64,000 nucleotides of DNA. It comes from G958296245 sp963664035. GTDB taxonomy: Bacteria; Chloroflexota; Dehalococcoidia; Lucifugimonadales; G958296245. A model generated the notes under the pieces. It ran no database searches and was not told where the DNA came from. It saw only the letters and a list, made by a program, of their open reading frames with translations. Position numbers and translations under genes: made by a program. Where the stretch lies: positions 1,798,001 to 1,862,000 of the forward strand of contig OY760867.2 in assembly GCA_963664035.2 (NCBI GenBank), written 5' to 3'. Positions within the stretch are counted from its first letter, which is position 1. Every line of letters starts with the position of its first letter. Of this stretch, positions 25,344-33,810 are shown piece after piece.

Positions 25344-26846
25344 ATGAAGCTGGACGACCTATATCTACTGTCGCCGGAGCTGAGCATGGCCTCCCTGGGG
25401 CTGCTCCTCCTGCTGCTCGACCTCGTGGTGTCGCGCAAGGGGATGCTGGCGGCGCTCGCGGTAGCGGGGCTGGCCGCGCCGCTGGCCTTCAGCGCGGCGC
25501 TGTGGTTGGGGCTCGACTCGACGGGCCTGGAGCCCAAGAACACGGGCATCCTCGCGGACACGCTGATCGTGGACAAGTTCAGCGTCTTCTTCAAGTTCCT
25601 GGTGCTCGGCACGGTGGCGGCGATATTCCTGATGTCGGGCGAGTACGCGCGGAAGTTCCAGCGCTTCCGGACCGAGTACTACGTGCTCATCCTCTTTTCG
25701 GCCACGGGCATGATGCTGCTGGCGTCCACGATAGAGATGATCTCGATCTACATATCGCTGGAGCTTTCGGCGCTGCCGCTGGCGGCGCTGGCGGCGTTCC
25801 GGCGCGACAGCCGCTCCTCGGAGTCGGGGATGAAGCTGCTGGTGCTGAGCGGCGTCAGCTCGGCCCTGCTGCTGTACGGCATGGTGCTGGTGTACGGCTT
25901 CACCGGGAGCACGATGCTTAGCGACGTGGCGGCGAAGCTGGACGGCGTGGTCTTCGACGGGGGGCAGCCCTTCGGCAGCTACGCGCTGCTGATGGGGGTC
26001 GTGCTGATGGTCGCGGGGTTCGGGTTCAAGATCACGGCGGCGCCCTTCCAGATGTGGGCGCCGGACGTGTACGAAGGCGCCCCGACGCCGGTGACGGCCT
26101 TCCTGTCGGTGGCGAGCAAGGCGGCGGGGTTCGCGGTGATCCTGCGGGTCTTCTACACGGCCTTCCCGGTCGAGGACCTGAGCCTCCAGTGGGGGACGGT
26201 GTTCGCGGCGCTGGCCGCCCTTTCGATGACGGTGGGCAACCTGGTCGCGATAGCGCAGACGAACATCAAGCGGATGCTGGCGTACAGCACGATAGCGCAC
26301 GCGGGCTACCTGCTGATCGGCGTGGCCGCGGTCGCGTCGCGCGCCCCGGACGGCGGCGAGGCGGGGCCGGCCGGGGTGCTCTTCTACCTCGGCGGGTTCG
26401 CGGTCATGAACCTGGCGGCGTTCTCGGCGGTCATCGCCATATCCAACCGGACGGGCAGCGACCGCATCGAGGACTTCGCGGGCATGGGCCGCAGGGCGCC
26501 CCTTCTCGCGGCTGCGCTGGCGTTCGCGCTGGTGTCCCTCACCGGAGTGCCGCCAACCGTGGGATTCATGGCCAAGGTGTACATATTCGGGGCGGCGGTG
26601 AACGCGGGCCTGGCCTGGCTGGTGATCGTCGGCGTGGTGAACAGCGTCGTATCGGCCTACTACTACGTCAGGGTGATCAAGACGATGTACCTGTCGCCGG
26701 CGTCCAGCGAGGAGCCGTTGGCGTCGGATGCGCCTCTGCGCGTCGCCCTGGTCGGCACGACGGCCGCCGTGCTGCTCTTCGGGGTGTACCCCAGGTGGCT
26801 GATAGACCTCGCGCTGACAGCGGCGCGGGCGCTGCACCTGTCCTGA
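25344..26846 (+). CDS. nuoN: NADH-quinone oxidoreductase subunit N
   Basis: A 500-residue antiporter-like subunit, last of the nuo genes. IYISLELSALPLAALAAFRR carries the conserved Glu, FKITAAPFQMWAPDVYEGAP is the signature loop, and IKRMLAYSTIAHAGYLLIGV the broken helix. All three antiporter-like subunits are present, so pumping capacity looks complete although NuoE, NuoF and NuoG are absent. NAD kinase follows after 12 nt. Confidence 0.95.
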   Translation: MKLDDLYLLSPELSMASLGLLLLLLDLVVSRKGMLAALAVAGLAAPLAFSAALWLGLDSTGLEPKNTGILADTLIVDKFSVFFKFLVLGTVAAIFLMSGEYARKFQRFRTEYYVLILFSATGMMLLASTIEMISIYISLELSALPLAALAAFRRDSRSSESGMKLLVLSGVSSALLLYGMVLVYGFTGSTMLSDVAAKLDGVVFDGGQPFGSYALLMGVVLMVAGFGFKITAAPFQMWAPDVYEGAPTPVTAFLSVASKAAGFAVILRVFYTAFPVEDLSLQWGTVFAALAALSMTVGNLVAIAQTNIKRMLAYSTIAHAGYLLIGVAAVASRAPDGGEAGPAGVLFYLGGFAVMNLAAFSAVIAISNRTGSDRIEDFAGMGRRAPLLAAALAFALVSLTGVPPTVGFMAKVYIFGAAVNAGLAWLVIVGVVNSVVSAYYYVRVIKTMYLSPASSEEPLASDAPLRVALVGTTAAVLLFGVYPRWLIDLALTAARALHLS

Positions 26847-26858
26847 CCTGCCGACACG

Positions 26859-27719
26859 ATGGCCGAGCGGCGCACCATCGGACTCGTCCACAACGCCCTC
26901 GTGCCCGAGACGCGGGCCGCCGCGGAGGCGCTGGCCGACAGCCTTGGGCGCGAGACGTGCTGGGTAGCGTCGGCCGGGGATCTGGCCGAAGCGGACCTGT
27001 CGGGCACGTCGGTCATCGTCACGGCGGGGGGCGACGGCACCATCCTGCGCGCCGTGCGCGCCGCGGCCCCGTACTCCATACCGATCCTGGGCGTCAACAT
27101 GGGCCGCGTCGGCTTCATGACCGAGTTGTCCGCGGACGAGGCGGCGGAGAAGATACCCTCCTACCTGGACGGCTCCGGCAGGGTGGAGGAGCGCGTCATG
27201 CTGCGGGCTACCGTGGAGGCCGCCGGGGGTGAGAGCAAGACGGCCTCCATCGACGCCCTCAACGACGTGGTGGTCAGCCGGGGCGCGGTGCCGCGGCTGC
27301 TCGACATCGACGTGAGGGTGGACGGCGTGCGCCTCATAACGTACCGCGCCGACGGGGTGATCGTCGCCACGGCGACGGGCAGCACCGGCTACGCGCTGTC
27401 GGCGGGCGGCCCCATCATGTACCCGGAGGCGAGGGACGTGCTGGTGCAGCCTCTCGCGGCGCACATGAGCCTCCAGGCCGGGATCGTCGTGCCCGGCGAG
27501 TCGGAGGTGCGGCTGAGCGTTCACGCCTCCTCGGAGTCGGTGCTGACCATCGACGGCCACACCGACACGGAGCTTGCGGAGGGCGACGTGGTGAGGGTTG
27601 GGCGCAGCCCGTACGCGGCCCGCTTCCTGCGAGCCGACCCGCCCGCCGCCTCGTACTCCTCGCTGACGCGCAAGCTGGGGGTAAGGGGGCTGGCGGACAA
27701 GCCGGGGGCTTCCCCGTGA
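26859..27719 (+). CDS. nadK: NAD kinase
   Basis: A 286-residue enzyme that phosphorylates NAD to NADP. The GGDGT motif is at residues 57-61, the NDVVVSRG block contains the substrate Asn-Asp, and ATGSTGYALSAGGPI is the second conserved motif. Length is typical. It starts 12 nt after nuoN and is followed by a NUDIX gene after 19 nt. The tail of the operon therefore handles nicotinamide nucleotides. Confidence 0.95.
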   Translation: MAERRTIGLVHNALVPETRAAAEALADSLGRETCWVASAGDLAEADLSGTSVIVTAGGDGTILRAVRAAAPYSIPILGVNMGRVGFMTELSADEAAEKIPSYLDGSGRVEERVMLRATVEAAGGESKTASIDALNDVVVSRGAVPRLLDIDVRVDGVRLITYRADGVIVATATGSTGYALSAGGPIMYPEARDVLVQPLAAHMSLQAGIVVPGESEVRLSVHASSESVLTIDGHTDTELAEGDVVRVGRSPYAARFLRADPPAASYSSLTRKLGVRGLADKPGASP

Positions 27720-27738
27720 CACCGGTGGGAGGGCGCGC

Positions 27739-28272
27739 GTGACGAGCGAAGAGACCCTGTCGAGCGAGAGAGTCTTCAGTGGCAGGGTGGTCGGCCTCCG
27801 GGTGGACACGGTGCGGCTGCCCAACGGGCGCTCCGCGGCCAGGGAGGTTGTAGAGCACGGCGAGTCGGTCGTCGTCGTGCCGGTCGCATGCGATGGGAAC
27901 GTGCTGCTGGCGCGGCAGTACCGCCACCCGGTCGGGGAGACGCTTCTCGAGGCCCCCGCGGGCCGCGTCGACCCGGGGGAGACTCCCTACGAGTGCGCGC
28001 GGAGGGAGCTGCGGGAGGAGATCGGCTACGACGCGGGGACGCTCCGCTGTCTCGGCTGGTTCTGGGCGAGCCCCGGGTTCTGCACGGAGAAGATGCACGC
28101 CTTCCTTGCCACGGACCTGAGGCACAGCCCCCTGGAGCCGGACGAGGACGAGGCTATCGAGACCGTCGCGCTGCCCGCCGGCGAGGCGGTGGCGTGCGCG
28201 AGGTCCGGGCAGATCCACGACTCCAAGACGATAGCGGCGCTGCTCATGGCGGCGCCATCGCTGGGCGCGTGA
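27739..28272 (+). CDS. nudF: NUDIX hydrolase, ADP-ribose pyrophosphatase type
   Basis: A 177-residue protein with a full NUDIX box (GRVDPGETPYECARRELREE). The proline downstream (WASPGFCTEKMHAFLA) and the VVVVPVACDGNVLLARQYRH strand are typical of ADP-ribose pyrophosphatases, which split ADP-ribose into AMP and ribose-5-phosphate. The start is GTG at 27739, with GGGAGGG about 6 nt upstream. It is probably co-transcribed with nadK. Confidence 0.88.
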   Translation: MTSEETLSSERVFSGRVVGLRVDTVRLPNGRSAAREVVEHGESVVVVPVACDGNVLLARQYRHPVGETLLEAPAGRVDPGETPYECARRELREEIGYDAGTLRCLGWFWASPGFCTEKMHAFLATDLRHSPLEPDEDEAIETVALPAGEAVACARSGQIHDSKTIAALLMAAPSLGA

Positions 28273-28298
28273 CGGCGCGCTAGGCCGCGCGCTCCCAG
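28261..28298. terminator. GC-rich hairpin between convergent genes
   Basis: The stop codons of the NUDIX gene and the convergent lipocalin-like gene are 7 bp apart and lie in a GC-rich imperfect palindrome. Its outer arms are CTGGG/CCCAG and its inner arms GCGCGC/GCGCGC. There is no T-run, so a terminator role in either direction is only possible. Confidence 0.3.
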
Positions 28299-28708
28299 AG
28301 GATGCGGCCCACCTGCTCCTTGCCGGCGATCAGCATGGCGGGGGTCGTCAGGAGCAGGCGGTCTCCGTCGAAGTGGACGAAGCGCCGCTGCGACGTGCCG
28401 ACCCTGTTGGGGAAGAAGGCCACCTCGACGTGGTGGAACACCGAGTCGCCGCGCATCTCGTAGCGGCCGCAGTAGGATACGTAGCTGTCGGCGGCGGCGA
28501 GCTTCTCCTCGTCGGTGCCGCCCCGCAGGTCACCGTCGGCGTAGCCGCGCCTACCCGCGGCCATCATGGAGACGGACATGAAGCCGTCGTGGGTGTACAT
28601 GATGTAGCCGACGGCGTCGCGGCCCAGCGGGTAGCTCACCGACCCGTCGGAGCCGCGCGCCTCGTACGACAGCAGCCGCCAGGTCCCGGTAATCTCGTTG
28701 CGTTGCAT
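28280..28708 (-). CDS. Lipocalin-like domain protein
   Basis: A 142-residue soluble protein. It begins ITGTWRLLSYEARGSDGSVS, then GYIMYTHDGFMSVSM and YCGRYEMRGDSVFHHVEV. This is the arrangement of the lipocalin-like family (PF13924 type), small beta barrels probably binding a hydrophobic ligand. There is no signal peptide. It is a monocistronic gene, convergent with the NUDIX gene. The ligand is unknown. Confidence 0.75.
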   Translation of the reverse strand: MQRNEITGTWRLLSYEARGSDGSVSYPLGRDAVGYIMYTHDGFMSVSMMAAGRRGYADGDLRGGTDEEKLAAADSYVSYCGRYEMRGDSVFHHVEVAFFPNRVGTSQRRFVHFDGDRLLLTTPAMLIAGKEQVGRILWERAA

Positions 28709-28799
28709 CGCTGTTGCCTCCTTAGTGCGCCCGCTGACGCTTCAGACCATGTTTGGTTAAGGTACTGACCGTGGGCGTTAGTCCGATGTCTTGACCCGT

Positions 28800-29585
28800 T
28801 CAGCGCCGAGCGTTGCGGGCAAACTCTCGCATGTCAGGCCGGATTTCCTCAGCCAACATCTCCCTTAGCCGCAACTTCCACTCCTCCGGCAGGTCGAAGC
28901 AAAGTCCATCATGGCAAGTTTTCGTGTCAAACGCACCCTCTAGAGCCTGCTCTTTGAGTTCTTGAATCTTGTTACGGTCGCCGCCACTTCGATTCAAGAT
29001 TTCACCTTGAATCTGCTGCTTGAATCCTCCTATCTTATCCAGAACGGACTCCTGTTCCTCAGCAGGGAAAATCTTCGCCAATTTCGAAAGCGTGCCGATT
29101 CCAGCCGGGCCATCTGACGTTGAGAGCTTCTCTTGGATTGACGGTGCAAGGTTCAGGAGGTCCAGGTACTTTCGAACTGTGGAAGTTGAGACACCAGCTT
29201 CCCGCGCAACTCGCTCGAAGTCTTCGTACCTAGAGTAGATGCTCTGGTAGGCTCTCGCCTTGTCCATCGGACTCAGGTCAGCCCTATGAACGTTCTCGAC
29301 AAGTGAGATTATAGTTCTGTCGGCATCGTCCAGATGGTATTTCACGATTGCGGAGATGGTAGACATGCCAATTTTCTTGCAGGCAAGAAACCGCCTCTGT
29401 CCAGCTATCAGGTCGTAGGAGCCGTCCGACCCCTCCACAACAATCACTGGATTGAGGAGGCCATGCTCCCGGATGCTAGACACAAGGTCATCCAAGTCCG
29501 CATCTTCAGTTCCGGACTCAAGGTCCTTACGCACGTTGCTGTCCGACACCCTGATGGACGTAAGAGCGATCTCCTTCGTCGCCAT
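28800..29585 (-). CDS. Orphan ParB/Spo0J-like nuclease-domain protein
   Basis: A 261-residue protein. The N-terminal ParB domain has DLDDLVSSIREHGLLNPVIV, LIAGQRRFLACKKIG and ENVHRADLSPMDKARAY. A helix-turn-helix follows (ARYEDF-EREAGVSTSTVRKYL type, residues about 130-160). The start at 29585 (MATKEIALTSIRV) is preferred over a longer reading, because the ParB fold begins there and a G-rich ribosome site precedes it. No parA or parS is nearby, so this is unlikely to be the chromosomal partition protein. Its DNA is visibly richer in A and T than its neighbours, which suggests acquisition by transfer. Confidence 0.82.
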   Translation of the reverse strand: MATKEIALTSIRVSDSNVRKDLESGTEDADLDDLVSSIREHGLLNPVIVVEGSDGSYDLIAGQRRFLACKKIGMSTISAIVKYHLDDADRTIISLVENVHRADLSPMDKARAYQSIYSRYEDFERVAREAGVSTSTVRKYLDLLNLAPSIQEKLSTSDGPAGIGTLSKLAKIFPAEEQESVLDKIGGFKQQIQGEILNRSGGDRNKIQELKEQALEGAFDTKTCHDGLCFDLPEEWKLRLREMLAEEIRPDMREFARNARR

Positions 29586-29768
29586 TCTGGTTACCCCCCG
29601 TACTGGTTCAACCCCTCGTAGACTCTCGCCCGTGGCATGAGTAGCGCCTCGCCCGGTCCGCGCCGACAACCAACGGGGGACAAAGGGTACCAACTCTCCA
29701 GCGCCGGCGCTATGATGTGCTGCCGCCGATCCTTCTTTGGGTCAGCCAAGGTACGAATCGGTGGGCAT
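29586..29768. other. Intergenic stretch, nothing recognised
   Basis: About 180 bp upstream of the ParB-like gene and downstream of the AcoX-like gene. No supported coding frame or RNA structure is seen. Confidence 0.4.
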
Positions 29769-30776
29769 TCACTCTATTGGGCGGCGGTGGAAGATGCCGG
29801 CGGCGGTGGCGGCGGATAGGGTTGTGGCGGCGTCCACGACGCGAGGGCCGTTCTCGCGCACCACGACGGTGGCGCGTTGGCCCTGGGCCAGGGCGATGGT
29901 CCTCTCGCCGTCGAGGGCGATGGTGCACGGGCTGAGGTCTATGGGGACCGGCTCGTCCGCGGGCAGGCGGGACCAGCGGCGCACGGGCACCTCGGTCACG
30001 ACGCCCGGGGCTATGGGGGCCAGGACGGTTGCGCCGCCGTCGCCGATGCTTATGCGGAGGCTGACAGTCTCCGGGCGGAGCCTTGCGCCGATGGCGGATA
30101 GGCCGATGGCGTCGGGGCGCGCGCCCGCCAGGAATATCTCGTGCAGCGTGGCGGGGTCCCAGATGGCCCTCGCGCCCACGAAGCGCTCCCTGGAGACCGC
30201 GACGTCGACCAGCGCAATGTCGGGCTCGGCGTCGCCGGCCAGCACTTCGAGGAACCTCGCGCGGCTGGCCACGGCGTCGGCATCGACCAGCCCCAGGGCG
30301 ACGACCCCGGCGGCGAGTCCGGCCACGGTGCCTTCTACGTCCGAGGGGAAGGCGTTGTTGGTGCCGGTGGACAGTGGGAGTAGCGGCACGTCGCCGGATC
30401 CCTTCGCCACGGCGCGGTTCGTGCCGTCGCCGCCGAGGGTCACGATGCAGCCGGCGCCCATCTCCACCATCGCGCGGGCGGCCCTCGTGGAGTCGTAGTC
30501 GGCGTTGAAGACCGGCATGTGCAGCAGGCGGACTTCGAGGTTTGGAGAGCCCGCGGCGACGGCGCGGCCAAGGCCCGCCGAGTCGGGCATCATGAGCACC
30601 CGCTCGACGCCGGCCGCTTCGAGACCCTTCAGCACACGGGCGAGCGTGTTGACCTTCTCGTGGTTCGGGACGAAGCGGCCCTGGGCGACGAGGCGCCGGA
30701 TGTCCCGGCCGGCCATCGGGTTGGCGATTATCCCGACGGGGCGCGGCTGCCGCCCGCGGGCGAGGTCATCGGTCAC
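29769..30776 (-). CDS. AcoX / ATP-NAD kinase-like protein
   Basis: A 335-residue member of the ATP-NAD kinase superfamily (COG3199/AcoX branch). It begins VGIIANPMAGRDIRRLVAQG. The GCIVTLGGDGTNRAVAKG motif is the diphosphate-binding GGDGT, and PLLPLSTGTNNAFPSDVEGT follows. AcoX genes often accompany acetoin or butanediol dehydrogenases, but none is here. Activity is therefore unassigned. The start is GTG at 30776, overlapping the stop of the upstream lipoprotein gene by one base, so the two are coupled. A second true NAD kinase is present at 26.9 kb. Confidence 0.78.
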   Translation of the reverse strand: MTDDLARGRQPRPVGIIANPMAGRDIRRLVAQGRFVPNHEKVNTLARVLKGLEAAGVERVLMMPDSAGLGRAVAAGSPNLEVRLLHMPVFNADYDSTRAARAMVEMGAGCIVTLGGDGTNRAVAKGSGDVPLLPLSTGTNNAFPSDVEGTVAGLAAGVVALGLVDADAVASRARFLEVLAGDAEPDIALVDVAVSRERFVGARAIWDPATLHEIFLAGARPDAIGLSAIGARLRPETVSLRISIGDGGATVLAPIAPGVVTEVPVRRWSRLPADEPVPIDLSPCTIALDGERTIALAQGQRATVVVRENGPRVVDAATTLSAATAAGIFHRRPIE

Positions 30777-31582
30777 TATCGCTCTGCCTCCACGCGGTCC
30801 TCTTGGGCGGCCCGCCGGGAGTCGTCACGCCGGGGCGCGGTTACGATCACAAGCTGGCCGTAGCCGGAGTAGTCGGCAGTCAGGGTGAAGTAGCCCTCCT
30901 GGCTGCCGGAGACGAGCTCGGGCGGCGGGCTGCCCTCCAGCCGTACCCTGCGCAGCAGGTTGTCGTCCTCGCCTATCCACAGCACCTTCCTGGATATGAG
31001 CAGGTCGGCGCGGTCCACGGTCCCATCCACCCGCAATACGGGCGCGCCGTCCAGCGCCTCCCGCGTGACCTCGGGGTCGAGCATGTCTTCCACGCTCCCG
31101 ATGAGGGAGGAATCGAATAGGCCGATGAGCACGCGCTGACCGGCCTCCGGCTCCACCACGCCCCACCGGCCGGTCCCCACGTCCTTGTCGTAATATACGC
31201 CGCCGACCCACCGGCTTTCGAACGGGAACGTCCCCACCGCGGCAACCTGGACCATCCCGGCAAACCGGATGTCGGCGTCCATCTGCCCGTAGCCTGAGAA
31301 CGCCTGGAGCATAGCGGCGTCCGGGGCGACCACGCTCTCCTTCACGACCAGTTCGCCGGCGACGTAGGCGGTCTCGGCGGCGCTCATCGCCTCGACGAAG
31401 AGGGCCAGCGCCGCATGGTCGGCGAGCGGACCGCCTTTCGGCTGCGCCGCTGTTGGCTGGGCGTCCGTCCGTACCGCTGTCGGCGCGGCGAGAGCATCGG
31501 TCTCAGTCATGGAGCTACCGCAAGCGGCGAGAACGCCGGCGGCCGCTGCGAGGACGGCGCCAATGATCGGCTTCGACTGCAT
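30776..31582 (-). CDS. LppX/LprAFG-like lipoprotein
   Basis: A 268-residue exported lipoprotein. The signal peptide MQSKPIIGAVLAAAAGVLAA ends in the lipobox LAAC (Cys21). A low-complexity Thr/Ala stretch precedes a beta-rich domain (AYVAGELVVKESV, GYGQMDADIRFAG, RWVGGVYYDKDVG). That layout matches the LppX_LprAFG lipid-carrier family known from actinobacteria and Chloroflexota. The ATG at 31582 was chosen because it gives a proper signal peptide, and AGGG lies about 6 nt upstream. It is translationally coupled to the AcoX-like gene. Confidence 0.72.
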   Translation of the reverse strand: MQSKPIIGAVLAAAAGVLAACGSSMTETDALAAPTAVRTDAQPTAAQPKGGPLADHAALALFVEAMSAAETAYVAGELVVKESVVAPDAAMLQAFSGYGQMDADIRFAGMVQVAAVGTFPFESRWVGGVYYDKDVGTGRWGVVEPEAGQRVLIGLFDSSLIGSVEDMLDPEVTREALDGAPVLRVDGTVDRADLLISRKVLWIGEDDNLLRRVRLEGSPPPELVSGSQEGYFTLTADYSGYGQLVIVTAPRRDDSRRAAQEDRVEAER

Positions 31583-31631
31583 GAGTGCCCTGACGCTCTC
31601 ACGGATTAGCGCGTCGAACATGCATGGCGTT

Positions 31632-32576
31632 CTATATCTCGAACCTGTAGCCCAGGGGATCGTCTTCGAGCTCCAGGGCCTCTAGGACCTCCTCGGCCGC
31701 GTCCACGAGGAGCTCGTCGTCCGCGTCCAGGCAGCGTTTCAGCGCCTGCCTTGCCGTCGGGCCGCCCACCTCTCCCAGCGCCCTGACGGCGGCTATGCGT
31801 ACCTGCCGGTCTTCGTCCTGGAGGAGCTGCACTAGACGCGGCGCGGTCTCCTCGCCGCCCAGCTTGCCGGCGGCCAACGCGGCCTCGTACCGGATGCCCG
31901 AATGGCCGTTCCCCGTCTCCTCCAGCACCGTGGGCAACCAGTCGGCGTTGGAGCTCTGGCCCATTGCGTAGACGGCGCTCTGGACGAGCCTCGCGTCCGC
32001 GCTGCGGTAGGCGTCGCGGACGGCCCGCGCCGCCCCTGGCGCGTCGAACGACGCGACGGCTTCTATGGCCCTGCGACGCACCTCCGTGTCCTCCGCGCCG
32101 TCGCCGATGGCCTGCATGAGCGAGCGCAGCACGCGGTCGGCGTCGCGCGCGATCAGCTTGCCCTCCTGCGCAAGGGAGGCGAACCTGCCAAGGGACATTG
32201 CGGCGGCGGCCCTGACCTCCACGGCGGGGTCGTCCAGAAGCAGGCCGGCGAGGGGCCGGATGAGCGTCCGGTCGTCGCTCTCCCATAGGCCCTGGATGGC
32301 CCTCCGCCGGACGCCGGCGTCCGCGTCTTCCAGGGACGTCCTGAAGACGTGGCTGAAGTCGAGCTCCACGTTGTCCTCCGCCAGCTCGGTCAGCTTCTGA
32401 AGCAGGCCGCGCTTTCGCTCGGGGCCGAGCGCGGCCCACGCCGCGTCGAGCTTCGCGGCCTCGCCGTCTGCGAGCCCGGATAGGTGGACCAGCCCGGAGT
32501 AGCTCTGGGCCTTGCTCTCGTCCGCCAGATCTTCGAGGAAGCTATCGAAGCTCAAGGTCGCACCATTAGCGGTCAC
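31632..32576 (-). CDS. HEAT-repeat protein
   Basis: A 314-residue protein of repeated helical pairs. At least five HEAT-type units are visible (DADAGVRRRAIQGLW, DPAVEVRAAAAMSLGRF, DTEVRRRAIEAVASF, NGHSGIRYEAALAAGKL, DEDRQVRIAAVRALGEV). Such proteins are scaffolds for protein contacts; some act as lyases in phycobilin chemistry, but nothing here supports that. There is no signal peptide. The start is GTG at 32576. It lies 49 nt upstream of the lipoprotein gene and probably shares its transcript. Confidence 0.8.
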   Translation of the reverse strand: MTANGATLSFDSFLEDLADESKAQSYSGLVHLSGLADGEAAKLDAAWAALGPERKRGLLQKLTELAEDNVELDFSHVFRTSLEDADAGVRRRAIQGLWESDDRTLIRPLAGLLLDDPAVEVRAAAAMSLGRFASLAQEGKLIARDADRVLRSLMQAIGDGAEDTEVRRRAIEAVASFDAPGAARAVRDAYRSADARLVQSAVYAMGQSSNADWLPTVLEETGNGHSGIRYEAALAAGKLGGEETAPRLVQLLQDEDRQVRIAAVRALGEVGGPTARQALKRCLDADDELLVDAAEEVLEALELEDDPLGYRFEI

Positions 32577-32662
32577 ACTTCAGGATGCTGCAACCGTAGG
32601 AGACTGCTGCGCCCGCTGTCAAGCTCGCGTGTCACCCCAAATCCACCACCTCCAGGTTCAGA

Positions 32663-32778
32663 GCCATATCTATCGGCCATCCCCCCGTAGGGGCTATCAG
32701 CGCATTCCGTAGGGGCTGGTTTCTAAACCAGCCCTCCCCCTTGCCGTAGAGCGTCACCGCCATTTAGGTGGGGGATTT
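32663..32778 (+). repeat. Hairpin-rich repeat family 2, copy 1
   Basis: About 115 bp. It has two CCGTAGGGGCT motifs, the palindrome CTGGTTTCTAAACCAG and the block CGCCATTTAGGTGGGGGATT. It is nearly identical to copy 2 at 33033-33149, and a fragment recurs inverted at 55855-55900. Confidence 0.85.
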
Positions 32779-33006
32779 GGGAAGAATCCCGTCGCGTTTG
32801 ACACCCTCGAACGCCCGTGCTAACATGTCCCCATGCACGCCAACACACACATACCGTGCGGCGCCTGCCTGGACGGCAGACAGGACCGACGCCCGGAGCG
32901 CCGTTCCAAAGTCGTCCGAATCCGCCCCGATCACGGTCCGTTCGTAGCCCAAAGGCGTTCCGACACCCTCCCAAGAGACCCTAAGCCCAGATAGGAAACG
33001 GAACAA
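32764..33006 (-). CDS. Possible 80-residue protein or gene fragment between repeats
   Basis: An 80-codon frame. Its centre (TALRASVLSAVQAGAARYVC, VGVHGDMLARAFEGV) has a protein-like alternation of strand and helix. The stop falls inside the flanking repeat, so the C-terminus is supplied by repeat sequence. No family is recognised. It may be a remnant of an inserted or truncated gene. Confidence 0.25.
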   Translation of the reverse strand: MFRFLSGLRVSWEGVGTPLGYERTVIGADSDDFGTALRASVLSAVQAGAARYVCVGVHGDMLARAFEGVKRDGILPKSPT

Positions 33007-33032
33007 AATGGAACAGAATGGAACACTTTAGC

Positions 33033-33149
33033 GCCATATCTATCGGCCATCACCCCGTAGGGGCTATCAGCGCATTCCGTAGGGGCTGGTTTCAAACCAG
33101 CCCCTCCCCCTTGCCATAGAGCGTCACCGCCATTTAGGTGGGGGATTTT
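33033..33149 (+). repeat. Hairpin-rich repeat family 2, copy 2
   Basis: Direct repeat of 32663-32778 with few differences. The palindrome here reads CTGGTTTCAAACCAG. It is immediately preceded by short AATGGAAC repeats. Confidence 0.85.
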
Positions 33150-33225
33150 GGCCACCCACACCCACCGTATGGCATACTAACGTCGCCGACCATCGGCGGA
33201 ACTTGCGCCCCAGGAGGCAACAGCC

Positions 33226-33747
33226 ATGACAGCAAAGGACCGCATATCCCTCGTCCAAGGCGACATAACCGCCCTAGCCGTGGACGCGATCGTGAACGCG
33301 GCCAACGAATCGCTGCTCGGCGGCGGGGGCGTGGACGGCGCGATACACAGGGCGGCCGGGCCGGGTCTGCTGGCCGAGTGCCGGGGCGTGGGCGGCTGCC
33401 CGACGGGCGAGGCGAGGGTGACCGGCGGCTACGACCTGCCGGCGAAGCGCGTCATCCACACGGTGGGGCCGGTCTGGCACGGCGGCGGGCACGACGAGGA
33501 CGCGCTCCTGGCGTCCTGCTACAGGGCCTCGCTGGAGGCCGCCGCCGCGCTGGGGCTGCGCACGGTCGCGTTTCCGTCGATCAGCACGGGGGTGTACGGC
33601 TTCCCGAAGGAGCGGGCGGCCGGGATAGCGGTCCGGCAGGTACTGGAAAGCCTCGACGCCCACCCGGGCATCGAGAACGTCAGCTTCGTCACCTTCTCGG
33701 ACAGGGACCGGGCCATCTACGAGTCGGAGCTCCAGGGCATAGCCTGA
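33226..33747 (+). CDS. Macro-domain protein, O-acetyl-ADP-ribose deacetylase type
   Basis: A 173-residue stand-alone macro domain. VQGDITALAVDAIVNAANES and LLGGGGVDGAIHRAAGP are the ADP-ribose-binding and catalytic motifs of the YmdB/MacroD class, and FPSISTGVYGFPKERAA is the second binding loop. These enzymes remove ADP-ribose from proteins or hydrolyse O-acetyl-ADP-ribose. AGGAGG lies 8 nt before the ATG. It fits with the ADP-ribose pyrophosphatase elsewhere in the window. Confidence 0.92.
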   Translation: MTAKDRISLVQGDITALAVDAIVNAANESLLGGGGVDGAIHRAAGPGLLAECRGVGGCPTGEARVTGGYDLPAKRVIHTVGPVWHGGGHDEDALLASCYRASLEAAAALGLRTVAFPSISTGVYGFPKERAAGIAVRQVLESLDAHPGIENVSFVTFSDRDRAIYESELQGIA

Positions 33748-33810
33748 GTCTCTCGTACGAGGCCGTTGTGGTAGTCTGGGTCGTGTTCCAGGTCCGCCCG
33801 GAGGGAGTCA

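Larger units (their letters stand above)
32577..33225. other. Repeat-rich intergenic region
   Basis: About 650 bp between a HEAT-repeat gene and a macro-domain gene. It contains two direct copies of a hairpin-rich repeat (32663-32778 and 33033-33149). Between them is an 80-codon open frame on the minus strand, then a short run of AATGGAAC-type repeats at 33004-33026. Confidence 0.7.

Noticed and set aside
25365..27824. Long open frame antisense to nuoN and nadK
   Set aside because: Low-complexity Arg/His-rich translation with no start signal; the plus strand is fully explained.
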